A DNA stretch of 64,000 bases from Spirometra erinaceieuropaei (lineage: Eukaryota > Platyhelminthes > Cestoda > Diphyllobothriidea > Diphyllobothriidae), in assembly GCA_902702965.1 (NCBI GenBank), contig CACRXP010000304.1, positions 621,741 to 685,740 on the forward strand, written 5' to 3'. The number at the start of each line of letters is the position of its first letter. Position 1 is the first letter of the stretch. A program made the position numbers and the translations under genes. This document shows positions 45,740 through 57,800 of this stretch, one piece after another. The notes under the pieces are model-generated. The model was not told the origin of the DNA. It searched no databases and saw only the letters and a program-made list of their open reading frames with translations.

Positions 45740-46166
45740 ACAGTGGTAGAAGGGCTCTCGCCGACCGCGTCACGGAACTTACTCGTCCTGTTGTGCCTTA
45801 GGGCTCTCTCTCGAGCCCAACCAGCAGGCGCAGAGCGGCGCGTAATATAGGCAGAGTAACATTACCGACAAAGACAAGGGAGACTGGAATGGCCACTTCT
45901 GGCTTTTTAGTCGTCGCCAGCCGGTCATACCCAACCCTGAAATGGGCAACAGCTGGGGCTCGATCCCGTGACCAGTTGGTTAGAAGTGCAACACCTCTAA
46001 CCACTGAGCCGCGGACTCGTTGTCCTGTCGGTTGAGATTGGAAATACACGATGATAGAGGGGCGTCCACCGATCACGTTATAGAACTCACTCGTCCCGTT
46101 GTGCCATAGGGCTCTCTCAAGCCCAACTAGCAGCGGCATGGTGGAACGTAATATGGGCAAAATAAC
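45740..46166 (-). mobile_element. TRIM/SINE-like element: tRNA-like interior between 121-bp direct repeats
   Basis: Two direct repeats (45740-45860 and 46046-46166) share GTTGTGCC-TAGGGCTCTCTC, AAGCCCAAC/GAGCCCAAC, CGTAATAT-GGC and the words around GATCACGT/GACCGCGT. Between them the minus strand reads a tRNA-like head, with GGCTCAGTGGTTAGAGG as A box and CACGGGATCGAGCCCC as B box. It then continues with the SINE body and the GTCTCCCTTGTCTTTGTC tail seen at 29271 and 50507. Each direct repeat holds a GGGCT..AGCCC hairpin. It can be read as a miniature terminal-repeat retrotransposon or as one and a third units (period 306 bp) of a tandem SINE. No protein is encoded. Confidence 0.68.
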
Positions 46167-46992
46167 TGTTATAACCTGGACAAGCATTAAATAGTATGAG
46201 TTGTGTATAAACAATAATGAAATAATAATACGCAATGGCAGATATCCGTCCGAACCTTCTGTTGCCGCATGCAACTGCTATGGATTTTGTCGCAGGAACC
46301 TTTTTCTGTCGTACGCACTGTTTATGGTTGCTTGTGGACGGCTGGTAACAATGAGCAGGCCACAAAGACTTACTTGCATGTAAATGAGTTGAAAATGAAG
46401 CAGAATCGCGCAACATTTACCGCACTCTCTTTCCCTGCCCACCTGGTCCCGATGATATTCAGTTCGTGTTTAGCAATGGTTTATCCAGTTATAAATTTTC
46501 TGCTGGTATAAGTGTCCTTTTCAAATGTGTTCAGTTCACTGTGAGTGGAGAACGGAACTACCAACTAGTCAGGTAGCCAACTTCAATGCACTTTTCGTAG
46601 GAACACGCTTTAAGTGATCGGCCTACTGCTGCTGTGTGTCTGCACTCAGTTGTTCAAGAAAGACAAAACATCATGCATTAGTAAGTGCTTGAGCGTGAGA
46701 TGTCCTCTTTCATAATTTTTACTTTTTTAGGTCATCATTACATTACACGATATGCACCGGCAAATAGGTTTCAATAGATAACGTAGATTTTTTTGAACTC
46801 AGGCTTTTCATATTCTGCCCTAAAAAATAAAAACGACCCGTGTAAAAACCAATTTATTGATATGAGAATTTTATGAACACTGAACCACGGTCTTATTGTT
46901 TCAAAAACATCTTCTATGTCGATTATACTGAGCTGAAGTTTTACAAACATTTGATTTTTCTTGACCCGAGTAGTAAGTACAGTAGGTGCACT
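46167..46992. other. Spacer within the intron
   Basis: No recognised feature. Confidence 0.4.
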
Positions 46993-47928
46993 ATCCCATG
47001 AAATGTTAACCGAAATTTCGGCATATGTTTTCCACTTGAAAAGAGTGCCTAAGTAGGGCTATAATACTGATTATCATATACCATAACTACAAGATATTTC
47101 AGTCACTTCAGGGTGTCCGCTTTCGAATTCGATTATTTCAGGCCGTCTGCAAAGATCACACTTTGTAAAAGACGACTACTGAAGTAGTACGCATTTTCTC
47201 CCATATGGTTTTGATTTCCTTACGAATGGAGTTATATTCTATAGAAAACATGCATAAAACATTTCTTCATGCACTCATTTGATAGTAAATTAAGTCTTTT
47301 TCAAATGTGTATCCAAAGAAAGGGTACCTTCTGGTCTTATAAAAGTTTCTATTTGTGAGACTTCTTATGACCCCGATATGTTCATCCATACAAAATCACA
47401 TCAGCACGCTTATTAGTGCTAGTTATAAAATACACAATCTGGTCCATATCGATTTCACAATTCCATGATTACTATATGACGTCTTCATAGGGGCGTAAAC
47501 AGGTGGGTGATATTTCTTTGACGGAATGTATACAGCAGGTAGTTTGGAAACCCTAAATGCCATTGAAACTTATACGGGGATAAGCAACTTTTAAAACTCA
47601 AAATATAGTCTCTCTTCGGGCAAAATGTTCAATGGTAACGCAATTGGCTGCCAAATGAGTGCAGGAAGGATTTTTTGTGCATTTTTCTGCAAAATATAAC
47701 TGAATTTGTAAGGGTATCGAAAATCACTTGGTAAAAGTCGTGCTACTTAAGCAGTCATTTTTCACAGTGTCGTTTTTGCAGACGGTCGGAAAGAGGCTCA
47801 TTCAAAAGTCAGCATCCCGGCACGACTGAAGTATTTGATATTGCGCGAAATCAATGCGAAAACTCCACCTAAGTAGTCTTTTTGAATCAAAAGTACATTC
47901 CGGTATTTCGGTTAACATTACATGAGAA
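46993..47928. mobile_element. Fold-back element family FB, full-length copy (936 bp)
   Basis: The ends ATCCCATGAAATGTTAACCG (46993-47012) and CGGTTAACATTACATGAGA (47909-47927) are inverted repeats with two mismatches. Inner blocks match the other copies: GATTATCATATACC, TTTCAGTCACTTCAGGGTG, a TCATTTGATAGTAAATTAAG block, and on the right GTCAGCATCCCGGCACGACTG. It is non-coding. Confidence 0.7.
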
Positions 47929-48750
47929 AGCACATCTGCTACAATAAAATGAGCATGCAGTCTGACGATAAACGCTGGACACTTGTAAAGCAGTCTAGGC
48001 TCTTCTCATTTCTTTCGAAACAAGACGCCCTGTTTTATAAGTTAAATAAGATGCAATCGCTCGGAGGTCAAGTGCCCTTTTACACTCGAGCACTGGAACA
48101 TGAGTCCCACCGTAATACAGGTGGCCTCTTAGTAAATTCCAGGGGGATTCTGTTCACGAGTCCAAATTTTAAGACTAATCCCAGGCCTTCTTTTCCCTTT
48201 GTATAACCGATTTCAGTCCCGCGTTTTGCATAGCTGCCGATATGTGTTGATGTGCTTCCCTCCCTTCAAACGCAACACCGGGCAGTGGGTTTTCTGCAAC
48301 CCTTGGAACTGTTTCTACCACTGAATAATTGATGAAGTTCGGTGCTTCCGCATGGGTATTTCCCAAACAACCTTGTATGTTTTCCCGAACGGAACAAAAA
48401 ATGCATTCACCTGTCGATGTGCAGGTTTGATAATTTGCTGGCCCTTTGTGAGAGCACACTTAAGCGAGCAAACTAGAAAAAGAAAAGCTCTGCAAAGCTA
48501 GGCATGGATCGCAAAGACTTGATTACACTTAATTACACTTGATGAATGGCATTCGTTTTATTGAATCTGCCATAGAATATGTGGAATTTGTGACGGAATG
48601 TATTTCTCTTTGTCCTTTTTCAGTGCTGAAAATGATGCATCATCCATCTCCATGGTGAGAAAGAAAACGCTTAGGTCGTCATGGTCTGCAAATCTGCTTT
48701 TGTGTGTTTATGTAAACATGTTCATAGATGTATATATATTTATATTTTGC
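47929..48750. other. Spacer within the intron
   Basis: No recognised feature. Frames on both strands at 47922-48459 overlap one another and lack motifs. Confidence 0.4.
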
Positions 48751-49305
48751 AGCGAGGAGGGACGACGGAGAATGCGGGTAGATTGATACAGTAATGTTTC
48801 GGGCTTATTTTGCCTTCATTCAACCAATCATAACCTTGGCCGGCAGCGGGGGCCAGAAAAACATTGACAGAGGACGAGACCCTGATGAACTTTGGTTCGA
48901 TTAAGCTCTTATGACCCATCTGGTAGACCCCAGTGGTGGACAAACTGCGCCAGGTACGTCTGTGCGAATGTTTGTGTTCCTGGCCTGAGCTGCTGGTCAG
49001 GGTTATGATTGGACGAATAAAGGCTAAATGAGCCCGAAACATTACTGTATCAATCTACCCGCATTCTCCGTCGTCCCTCCTCGCTGCCACAATGAGTTGG
49101 CAGACTTCAACCTGGTAATTATTTCCTGTTCGTGACCTATGCCACTCATATGGGCGTTTTTGCCTCGGGAAGGCAATAGATCGGTGTGCGCCCATTTCTA
49201 TATAGATGCTGGTGGTCAGGGTTATGATTGGCTGAATGAAGGCAGAATAAGCCCGAAACAGTGCTGTATCAATCTACCCGCAGTCTCTGTCGTCCCTCCT
49301 CGCTG
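48751..49305. repeat. Ribozyme-bearing repeat: one inverted and two direct copies of an 85-bp arm
   Basis: The arm GGTTATGATTGG ... CCCGAAAC ... TATCAATCTACCCGC ... GTCGTCCCTCCTCG occurs three times: minus strand at 48751-48834, plus strand at 49001-49085, and plus strand at 49221-49305. The first two are near-perfect inverted repeats around 166 bp. The third is a direct repeat 220 bp further on. Each arm contains a hammerhead-shaped sequence, best preserved in the third. The spacer holds GTAGACCCCAGTGG and CCCATCTGG, words also found in the ribozyme unit at 15021-15090, which suggests mixed ancestry. It may be a small non-autonomous retroelement built from PLE-type pLTRs. Confidence 0.68.
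49226..49274 (+). ncRNA. Hammerhead ribozyme motif, third family
   Basis: Stem I is GATTGG (49226-49231) with TCAATC (49269-49274): five Watson-Crick pairs and one G-U. The core is CTGAATGA (49232-49239), that is CTGATGA with one inserted A. Stem II is GGC (49241-49243) with GCC (49251-49253), loop AGAATAA. GAAA lies at 49255-49258. Stem III is ACA (49258-49260) with TGT (49265-49267), loop GTGC. The predicted cleavage is after A49268 (GUA). In the sister arms the core is ACGAATAA (plus strand, 49013-49020) and TTGAATGA (minus strand, 48826-48819). Stems I and III are preserved in both. This is a hand fold, and stem II is short. Confidence 0.6.
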
Positions 49306-50506
49306 ATATATATACTGATATTCAGTACACCGCACGTTCTTTGTATGTTAGCACAAATTCAATTGAGTGCGCTTTTCTGTGTGCGTCTCTTGAGGAACCC
49401 CAACAATACTTTTTCAGGTAAATATTCAGTCGTGTTCGACAGCGGTAAGTGAAGAAGAAAATGACAATTTATAAACACGATTTTGGCCTCCACATAGGGG
49501 GACTAACGCATTAGGTTGAAGCGAAAAGCTCTAGAAGCAGAAGAAGCATGAGCTTTTATGAAGTCCCATAAGATGTCCAGCAATGGGCAAACAATAAACA
49601 CAAGACACGCACGCCCTGTGGTAAGAGTATTATTTACCACGGACGTAGGGTTGAATTTTATGTTCTTCTTATGCTCGCCTTTCGTGTTCGAACAGATAAG
49701 TGGTCATTAATTGCATAAAAGCACCGCACTGGAAATAAGTGACAAAATACTATAGTTTCAAAAGTACCCTCTAGCATGAACATACAGCTTACGCCGAAGC
49801 TCAAGAAAAATATGAATTAACTTTTAAAATGTGCCTTTCGATAAAATGAATTGCTTAAGGGAGGTTGCCATGCTAATTAAACTACAAAATGATCTCTAGC
49901 TGTTTCATGCACAGAAGGAAGCCGTATTTTAGCTGTCTGAGTAAGATTTAAAGGAAGTTCAACCTAAGTAGAGTGTAGATTTTCAATTTCCAGAAAATAT
50001 GCGCAAGTACTTTTTGTGTATATCTGTTTCTAGGAAATTTTTTCATTTATCGTTTATCCTGACTTTATAGCAGCCTGCGTATTTGCCCGAGCAGTCCAGT
50101 AGTAGCGAATTCCCTAAAACTCCTTTGTGATGAGAATGCACAATCATTTATTTCGCAGTATTCTGTGAGTACCGGGAGACCTCTTTTTGAGAACATGAAA
50201 ACATAAATAAATGGATGTTAGAAAGGCTCTTTTAATGGGCCGATTTTGATAGAACGCAAATTGGAAGTGAGGTTTTTAAAATTAACTTATCTTCATGAAA
50301 AGACAAATTTTTCCAATACATTCAAGACAGCAGAGGACAGTTTCCAGTAATGATGACAGCCTTATGGGGCTTGGCGGAAAAAGTTCAAATCTAATGGACC
50401 GCGCGACCTGTAGGCCTTAAAATGTATGTCGTGCAGATGATATACCAGTCTCTGAAGATGGACGAGCGATATTGATATCGTAAACGTCAGAAAGATAATA
50501 TACTGG

Positions 50507-50769
50507 AAGGGTTACTGACACAGACAAGGGAGACTGGGTGGCCATTTTCGGCTTATTGGTCATCGTCAACCAACCATACTTAACCTTGGACTTTGATCTC
50601 CTGGGATTCGAACCCGGGACCCTTGATCACTGGGTGCTAAGTTCAACTTCTCGTAATTGACTCACGGCCTGTTGCCCTGTCGGTTGTACTTGGGAATACT
50701 AACTCTGGTGGAAGGGCGCTCGTCGATCAGGTTACGGGACATGCTTGTCCCGATGTGTCTTAGAGCTTA
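50507..50769 (-). mobile_element. tRNA-derived SINE, copy 3
   Basis: On the minus strand a head with a perfect B box (CCCGGGTTCGAATCCC) is followed by GGTTAAGTATGGTTGGTTGA, GACCAATAAGCCG, GGCCACC and the tail CAGTCTCCCTTGTCTGTGTC. Before the head comes CAACCGACAGGGCAAC, as in the 45740-46166 element. Upstream of that is a partial copy of the direct-repeat unit (AAGCTCTAAGACACATCGGGAC). The 5' part is truncated. Confidence 0.7.
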
Positions 50770-51164
50770 ATTTTTTGTCAGTATTCCTTCCTATGTGATT
50801 ACCGGTCGCTATGTGACTGCCTGCGAAAGTTGCTGACTGAACCCTAAGGCGCAGAGTAACGAGTCCATCTGATCAGCAAACGCCTCTTTCTACGATAGCT
50901 AATATACACTTCCCAGTGAACACCGCTTCTTGTATTGCTACTTTGCTTGTGACGAGAAGATAAAAGTTTAGGCAAAGACCATACATTTTAGAACATGCGA
51001 ACCGTCAGCGCAAATCCATTCTCGCAAATTAAACGCGCAAGAACTTCGTACAAATCGCAGCGTCTGACTCCAGCCGTAACCGGCGTGAGGCCGAGGAAAT
51101 ATGGGCATCGAGGACAGTTGCCTGATCAAAACTTCAACGGAATACACAAGTGAATTTTACCCAC

Positions 51165-51823
51165 CCATCAGGCCAGCGTGTCCCATTGGCAACAACCTTT
51201 CTCCCACACCACCGGGAGAGCCTGAATTGATGACTCGCGCCTCCTGCAGTCCCCCCGCGTAGTTCATCTGCAACGGGTGTGCCTTCCTTCGTATAGAGTC
51301 TTGTCGGTTGTATACGTAGGGGTAAGTGAGCATATTGGACTTTGCACTCTCCAAATCGCTGTCCAGAGGGGTCGTGCGGAAGTCGTCGTCATCATCGGAC
51401 GCACGTCCTCCCAACAGCAGGCCTGTGAATCCGGGGTGCATCTGTTGCCGTCCTGGTCTCTGGCTGCCTAGGCCTTCGTTCGGCAGCGAGCCGCGAGCCA
51501 CAGCAACGCCTGCTGCATGCGGCGGTTGTTCCACAAAACCGCTCTGGGCTGAGGAGCTGTAGGAGGGCGGAGAGCGCAGGCCCTCGGTGAGAAGGCCGGT
51601 CTGGTCGAAGAGGAGGTCGTTGGGACCGGCGCTGGTGCCAGTGGCGGCGGCGGCTCCGCTGTCAACCAGACGGCCAGGAAGTCCTCGATTCAGGAAACGC
51701 GGTGTTTGGCCGCCACTGACTGCATCCTTCGTCATATAGCCAGAAGAGCCGTCGTGGCCACTGTTGTAACTGGGTGCAACAGACTGAGTGGCTGGGGTGC
51801 TGACTCCAGGATTCATTGGTGAC
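51165..51823 (-). CDS. Membrane-protein gene, cytoplasmic-tail exon 2 of those visible
   Basis: It starts after the acceptor CTACGCCTAG (AG at 51825-51824) and begins with one base (G), which completes the AA left by the TM exon. It reads 219 codons without a stop and ends at GTGGGT (51164-51159) in the phase needed by the 43407 exon; a stronger-looking GTAAAA donor four bases later (after 51161) would give the wrong phase for that exon. The tail is Gly/Ser/Pro/Ala-rich and probably disordered. It has a PPSY motif (residues about 85-88, a PPxY-type WW-domain ligand), an acidic SDDDDDF patch, and a Tyr-containing LTYPYVYNRQDSIRRK segment that could be phosphorylated. No folded domain is recognised. 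GC content is clearly higher than in the introns. Confidence 0.7.
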
Positions 51824-53445
51824 CTAGGCGTAGGAGATCTACATTTGAAGAGGAATCGTGTGGATAGACAGTCCTAAAAAGACACCCAGCGATGGCCTTT
51901 AGATTTTTAGACGGTTGTATGACATTCCGCTTCCTAAATAACTGACACTTCCGATAGGGCTACCAGATATACACGACATGTTTGGCTTGGGGGGACGTAA
52001 AAGTCGACAAACAATTTAGATTCTAAAGAAGAAATCTTCACAAGCCTTGCGCGGTCTCACTAGTCGGAAGATTCTAATTGAAAGCCCTTCCAAACTAACT
52101 AAATCACTTGTCACATTTTGACAAAAAACCATTCCAGAGGGCACAAATCAGGCTACTGCAGATGGTCGTCAATGCAAGGATAAATACTGCAAAGTCCAAG
52201 ATACTCCTACATGCCGAAGTGTGATTGGAACACGTTCTCTTTTATTGGAATAAGACCCAAGTCTTCAGTAGCCTGAGTCGAATTTCTGCCGTTACATTGC
52301 AGCGGGCGTTTTGGGCGCACGTGAATCGGGATTAAGACATCGGCTTCTATCCAAGCGTGTTACATTGGTACTTTGTCTACGTTCTGTTCATTTATGAGTC
52401 TGTTGCTAGGTGCCGAGGTTTAAATCCTAACTTGAGCAAATAATTGAAAAAATGAGATTGTTCATATGAAATGAATTTTAAAAAGTATTACATAATGTCC
52501 CCTCCATTGTGAAACCAAAGAAATTCCTGAATAATTTAGTACCACTGTTCCTTTTGACGCATTAATAGCGATATAAAGATCAAACCTTCCATCCAAAGCA
52601 GTAATGTGTGTGACAATAAAAACGGCAACGGTAATGATAATTCCGATAGCATCGTCGATGGTTTTAGTAGCGGCAGAAGCATCATTGCAACTACTGAGAG
52701 CTTAGTTGATTATTTATTGGCGGGCATCTTTCGCTTTGTAGAACTGAAAGGCAAAAGGTTTTAGTTGGCTTAATTACCAGTGATTATCCCTATAAGGGGA
52801 GTCAGTCTTTCGTGTACTTAGGTTATATAAGTGGTCGACACTGATGAGCGTGCCGAAACACTGAGTACAGGTACAATTTAAAGAGTCGACGACTGAGGTC
52901 AAGCGAATATGCATAGGCACTTGCCGATTTACTACACTGGGTCCGCATGCAATTTGCAATCACGGGTATCGGCTTCTGATTTGCAGTACTAAGGAGATGA
53001 GGCTTCGTTTGACAATGAAAGCAAGCTTCGAAAAGTTATTGATGGCTGTTATTCTGAAGGGTTTCAACGGACCTCTTTAACGCCCTGAAGCGTCGCTCTT
53101 TTTGGGGGTTTAACCTAGAGGTATCTCCGTCGATAGTAACTTTCAGTTAGGGTGGATTCTAGACAACGGTGTTCTTCATGTATTTTAAGGACGTTTAGGT
53201 GCTACCAGCAATTAATTGGCCCAGTAAATGCTCTCAGGAAAAAATTGCCTTTCTTGGCAGTAAATGTCACTCTAAAAAAAGAAGCACTGTTCTGAGATAT
53301 GAACAAAGGTCCGTCGCAGTGGTTTGTTTGTGGGCGAACAAGGTATAATTTGCGCAGCCACTCTGATTTTAATGTTTGTCTGCAAGCTTCTCATCTGAAC
53401 ACACATAAACTAAATACACGCTACTCGGGAAAACCATTAAGGCTT

Positions 53446-53460
53446 CACACACACACACAC
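53446..53460. repeat. Short (CA)n microsatellite
   Basis: Fifteen nucleotides of alternating CA. Confidence 0.9.
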
Positions 53461-56400
53461 CTTCTTTAAAAGGCATTTTAAGATAACGCCGCAGAAGATT
53501 AATTGTTTTGGCCCAGAGGCCGGGTGCTTCCCTTTTTTAGAAATTGAATTGTGATTTCATTGAGACGACTTCTTTAAATGGATAAATCGGTCCTGTTTAA
53601 CTTGCATCGTCACCCACCAATTTGCCAGTGCAATGGTGCTCGTCCCTGTGCGTCTAATACTAACAGCCCTTGCCTCTAATCGAGGGAAGAGAGCGGAAGC
53701 ACATAGGTTGGCGCGTACTCTGGGTGCCACACTGCTAACTTAATTTGGGGAAAACTTCACGGAATACAGCGAATTTCAGTTAAGCTGACCACTGGTTGAT
53801 TGGGCCGACTGTTTGCCTGCGCCAAATACGGCAGAATAGAAACGGACTGCATCTATGCATGCGAATTATCCCCGTTTATTAGGGCCAGTATTTCGCTTAA
53901 TATTTGATCAAAGCTACGAGGATGGTCTGCATCTCGGATAGAGCACTAGACGGTCTGTTGGCCGCAAGAGCAATCAGGTTGGCTGTCTTAGGCTATGCGC
54001 GCCTCCAGATCAGGCCAAACGGTCAGATCTGTCAGTTTGTGAGCGGACAGCGCAAACTCCGGAGTTGACAGAGCAGAGATATCGCGCTCGACTACGGGTG
54101 GTGGAAGCGAAGGGTTTAGCACCGGCCGAAAATTTGGTTCCACACGAAAATCGCTCTTCTGATCGCAGGTTCACTCTTGCAAGCAGCCAAGACACCGAGG
54201 AAAACCCGAGCAATAAATGGCAAAATTGCATACTGAACTAAATTGAAAACCAGCAGCCCACCGAAAGTTGTCGGCATTTGGCTAAGATAATAGGCGTGCA
54301 CTTAAGCGAATGGATTGCCTTTGAATCTTACATACAGTTAGCAAAATAGAATAAGGCATCCTGCAAGCATCACTAACGGCCTTCAAAAGTCTTTGCGAAT
54401 ACCATTGGCAGGTTCAGGGTTCCCGTAACGAGAAGGTATTCAGCGTTATAAACAGAGGCGGCATTTCTATGAGACCTCCAGGCAGGAGCACTAATTCATG
54501 CTAAGAATGTCTGCGGTTTTATAAACTTATAACTGCGAACAGACTCCTAAACTCAGTTACTATCTCCAAGTCGTATGCGTGAGGCCAATGCAGGCATTCG
54601 TGTTATTACGACAAACCCACTTGTAGGGGCAGTGCCTGATGCGCGAAACTACTGCTCTTTTAACGTATTGAGTAGTCTTATATTATTAACTTAACTCGAG
54701 TACAGCCATTCCAGGCAGGAATGATATTTTCGTCCACACGTTAACTGCCAACTTTACGGTTTCAAGGGGATTTCCTTTATGGCCTGTGGGACTACAATGA
54801 GCGTTAAGTGGTCTGTGTCAGTGCGTAAGCGTAGGACGCCAGGGGGTTTTCATTCAATGCTAAGTGTGTGAAGAAATGGTGGTTTGGTTGGTGTGGCGAG
54901 GAGATTGTATTTTAATGTAAAACAATCAGTCCAGATGGGCAGTGCTCAGCTGTACTTCGGACAGATAGAACAGACTCAGGTGTAGAGTTCTGGTATTTTG
55001 CGAAAGGTCAGAAGCGACAACTGTCATGTCAAGTGTCTGGCGCATTACCGACAGGTTTCTACATTTGCTTCTTCAATTTTATGCATCGCGATATGAAATC
55101 AGCTCTTTCCAGGGGACTTTGCACTATTGTGTTCACACTAGGCAACTTAAAATGATTCCCATTGAAACGTTCCTTACTTATTAACTTTCAGTGGCAGCAT
55201 GAGTGCAGTAATCAGCTCTGATTACTTAATCTACGGAAAAGGCAGGGAGCAATTACACATAATTCATGGTCAAAGCAACAAAGTTTTCCTTTTTCCGCCA
55301 TGGTTTGGACATTGCTAACGTTTTCCCCTGATCGGGTCAGCCGACCGCCATGCATCGTTTCGACTTTTGTCCTACATGAAACTGTAAGGATAGGTTCAAA
55401 GCCCAAACAACCCTGTAGGTAATCAACCCAGACGTCTTACCATAATCTAAAGAACCGCCGGATTATGTTGACCATCATAACAAAAGCAGCGTAATGGAGT
55501 GGTACGGATCAGCGGTGCCGCTACAGGCAACACCATAGAATCCAAAAAGATGAAAAACGGCAACATTAAAATCAGGTTTACATTTTAAACTGCCGCGTCC
55601 GGGGTTGGGATTAGCTCACTGCAGTCTAAAGAGCGTAAAGCTAAATAGGCATTTATACTAACGCTAGAAATCACCGAGACTGAAGAACAAACTTTTGTGC
55701 ATTTTGTATGATCTTCTTTGATTGCTCCGTGGCCTGGCTGGAATGAAGTGAAATTTCGTCAATCTGGGTGGCGTTTACTTTCATTAACTCTGATAGTAAC
55801 GTAGATCAGACGCTGTACTTGGCGTGAAGTCTCAGATTTAGACATGGCCATCAGGTACAATGCTGCTCTTCACGCATAACGTCCAACTGAATTTTTCATC
55901 AAACTTTTTCCTATCGCCCACCATTTGAAACTACTTGGTCCGCCACATTTCACCTTCGCAAGGTCGCGTTGGGTATTGGCTTCTTGTGTTTTTATTTTAA
56001 CACCGACTCTTTAACCAAATGCAGCCTGTTTTACAGAAGAAAACGGTGTGATCGGAGTCGGAAACTGGTCCTCCACTTCCGGCCGCAGAAAAATATGTGT
56101 CTAGGACAATATCAGCAATTTAGCGGCAGAAAAGACGTTTGAAAAGCCCGGAGAAATCGTCGCTTTACTAGTGTGCCTGATGCGTCACCAGGAACCGGTA
56201 GCTGAAGAGACTCATTATCAGCGAGAACCTCCTCGACCTTCCTGCCTGTTTTGACATTCTGTGAAAAGATTTTCCTTAATGGTTGCCCCAGACGACGGTC
56301 GACAACTCGATCGTCGACCGGTGTGTAGATACCTACCACAACGTCAGTGTAAATTAAACTTTTTAAGCCGCCGACAAAGTCCCGAACAAACTGTCAGGAC

Positions 56401-57760
56401 TTCCTGCGACAACTCCTGCTAACCGTAATCACGTAGCTGGATGCTCAAAATAATTTCTTTCAGTTGCTGTAGTTTGTAGCGTTCGCGGTAACCCAGTTAA
56501 GTATCAGCATGTTATTTGGGCAGGACAACTACCTCTAATCGCCCGTCCGTCGTGACCTACATCAGCACATGCACCACGTCTGCAATCCACATCACCGGCA
56601 CTTCTCACGTAGCAGGGACGTGTGCTTTCCGATACTACTATGATATGGAAAAACTTTGTTCAGATAAAACCATTCCGATGTGCCCTTCAGTAGGTATATT
56701 CTAGTAGAGAGCAAGGAAATTGAAATAGCTAAGGGCGAAATTCATCAGCGAAGCCTGCTCAAGGTATAAAGTCAGCCAAGAAACAATGGAAACCTCAACA
56801 CCCTCCCCTCAAACCATTTCATCATTTAAAAAAAACCAATTAAATGAGCTCAGTTCTCCATCTGGCATGCCCTGCGCAGAAAAGATAGTGACGTAAATCA
56901 CTGACGCGGATTTACCAATCGCAAAGAAAAGGACCCAAGCAAGCATGCGCTTTCTTTTTTAACAAGTTTGACCAAATGAAAGCGCATTAAGGTATTGTCC
57001 CTCCGTTTGAAGCATGGCTCACTGAAGATGTGAGTGACCCGAAGCATGTAAGAGGGCAAAGTGCTAGTGATTTCCAAACTTAAGGCAAAGGATATCTCTA
57101 TATTAGACAGGGCCAGTGCTAATGACATTGATATTCTGCGATGAAAACTTGTTGGACATTCCCCTGAATGGGGGTATGAGTTTGTTACAGACCTAAAATC
57201 GAGAAACAGTATGCATCAAGCCTCTTCCTATTCAAATGCAGGGACGTGGCCAGGAAAAGGACTTTTTGCTTCTTGGCGAATGTGTCGTGCCTAAGGCAAT
57301 AACTGCTGGCTCAAAATGGATTTGACTGCATACTCGTAAACGTGACTCTCGATGAAGTTCTTTCAAGCATGTCCGCTGCACAGCAAGATGTGGAAAGGGA
57401 TAAAAGCCTGACTGTCTGGGCCTAATGTTCACCATGAGAAAAGTAGACGTAGACGAGATCAGTGTAGGCCTCAGTTAGGATCAAGCGCTCATAACCCACA
57501 TATTTCGAGGTAAACATTTGTATATGCATTGAACATAAGGAGAAAAATACAAAACATATGTTGAAAGGCAATTTTTTATCCGTGACGTCGACTTTCACGT
57601 ACGAAAATGATGTTGTCGTCCCGCATGGTCGCACACACAGGCAAAATAAGTGGAGTTAACAGTGACGTATGGAGTTAAATCTATCAAAATAAGTAATGAT
57701 TAGTTAAGACTTCTTTAGACGAAGGCCCTAAAGAAGTCCCCGACAATACTTTTTCAACGG

Positions 57761-57800
57761 AGTTATTTTAAAACTGTCAGTTATTTTAAAACTGTCAGTT
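57761..57800. repeat. 18-bp tandem duplication
   Basis: AGTTATTTTAAAACTGTC occurs twice in perfect tandem, followed by AGTT. It is probably a slippage product. Confidence 0.9.

Larger units (their letters stand above)
43408..51164 (-). other. Intron (about 7.8 kb) of the membrane-protein gene
   Basis: This is inferred from the two flanking exons. Apart from the repeats listed separately (45740-46166, 46993-47928, 48751-49305, 50507-50769), I see no further exon with good splice sites, though a small one could be missed. 43408-45739 and 49306-50506 show nothing recognisable. Confidence 0.5.

Noticed and set aside
53930..53985. tRNA gene or SINE head (TCGGATAGAGCACTAGACGG)
   Set aside because: It is A-box-like only. 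No B box and no cloverleaf can be drawn.
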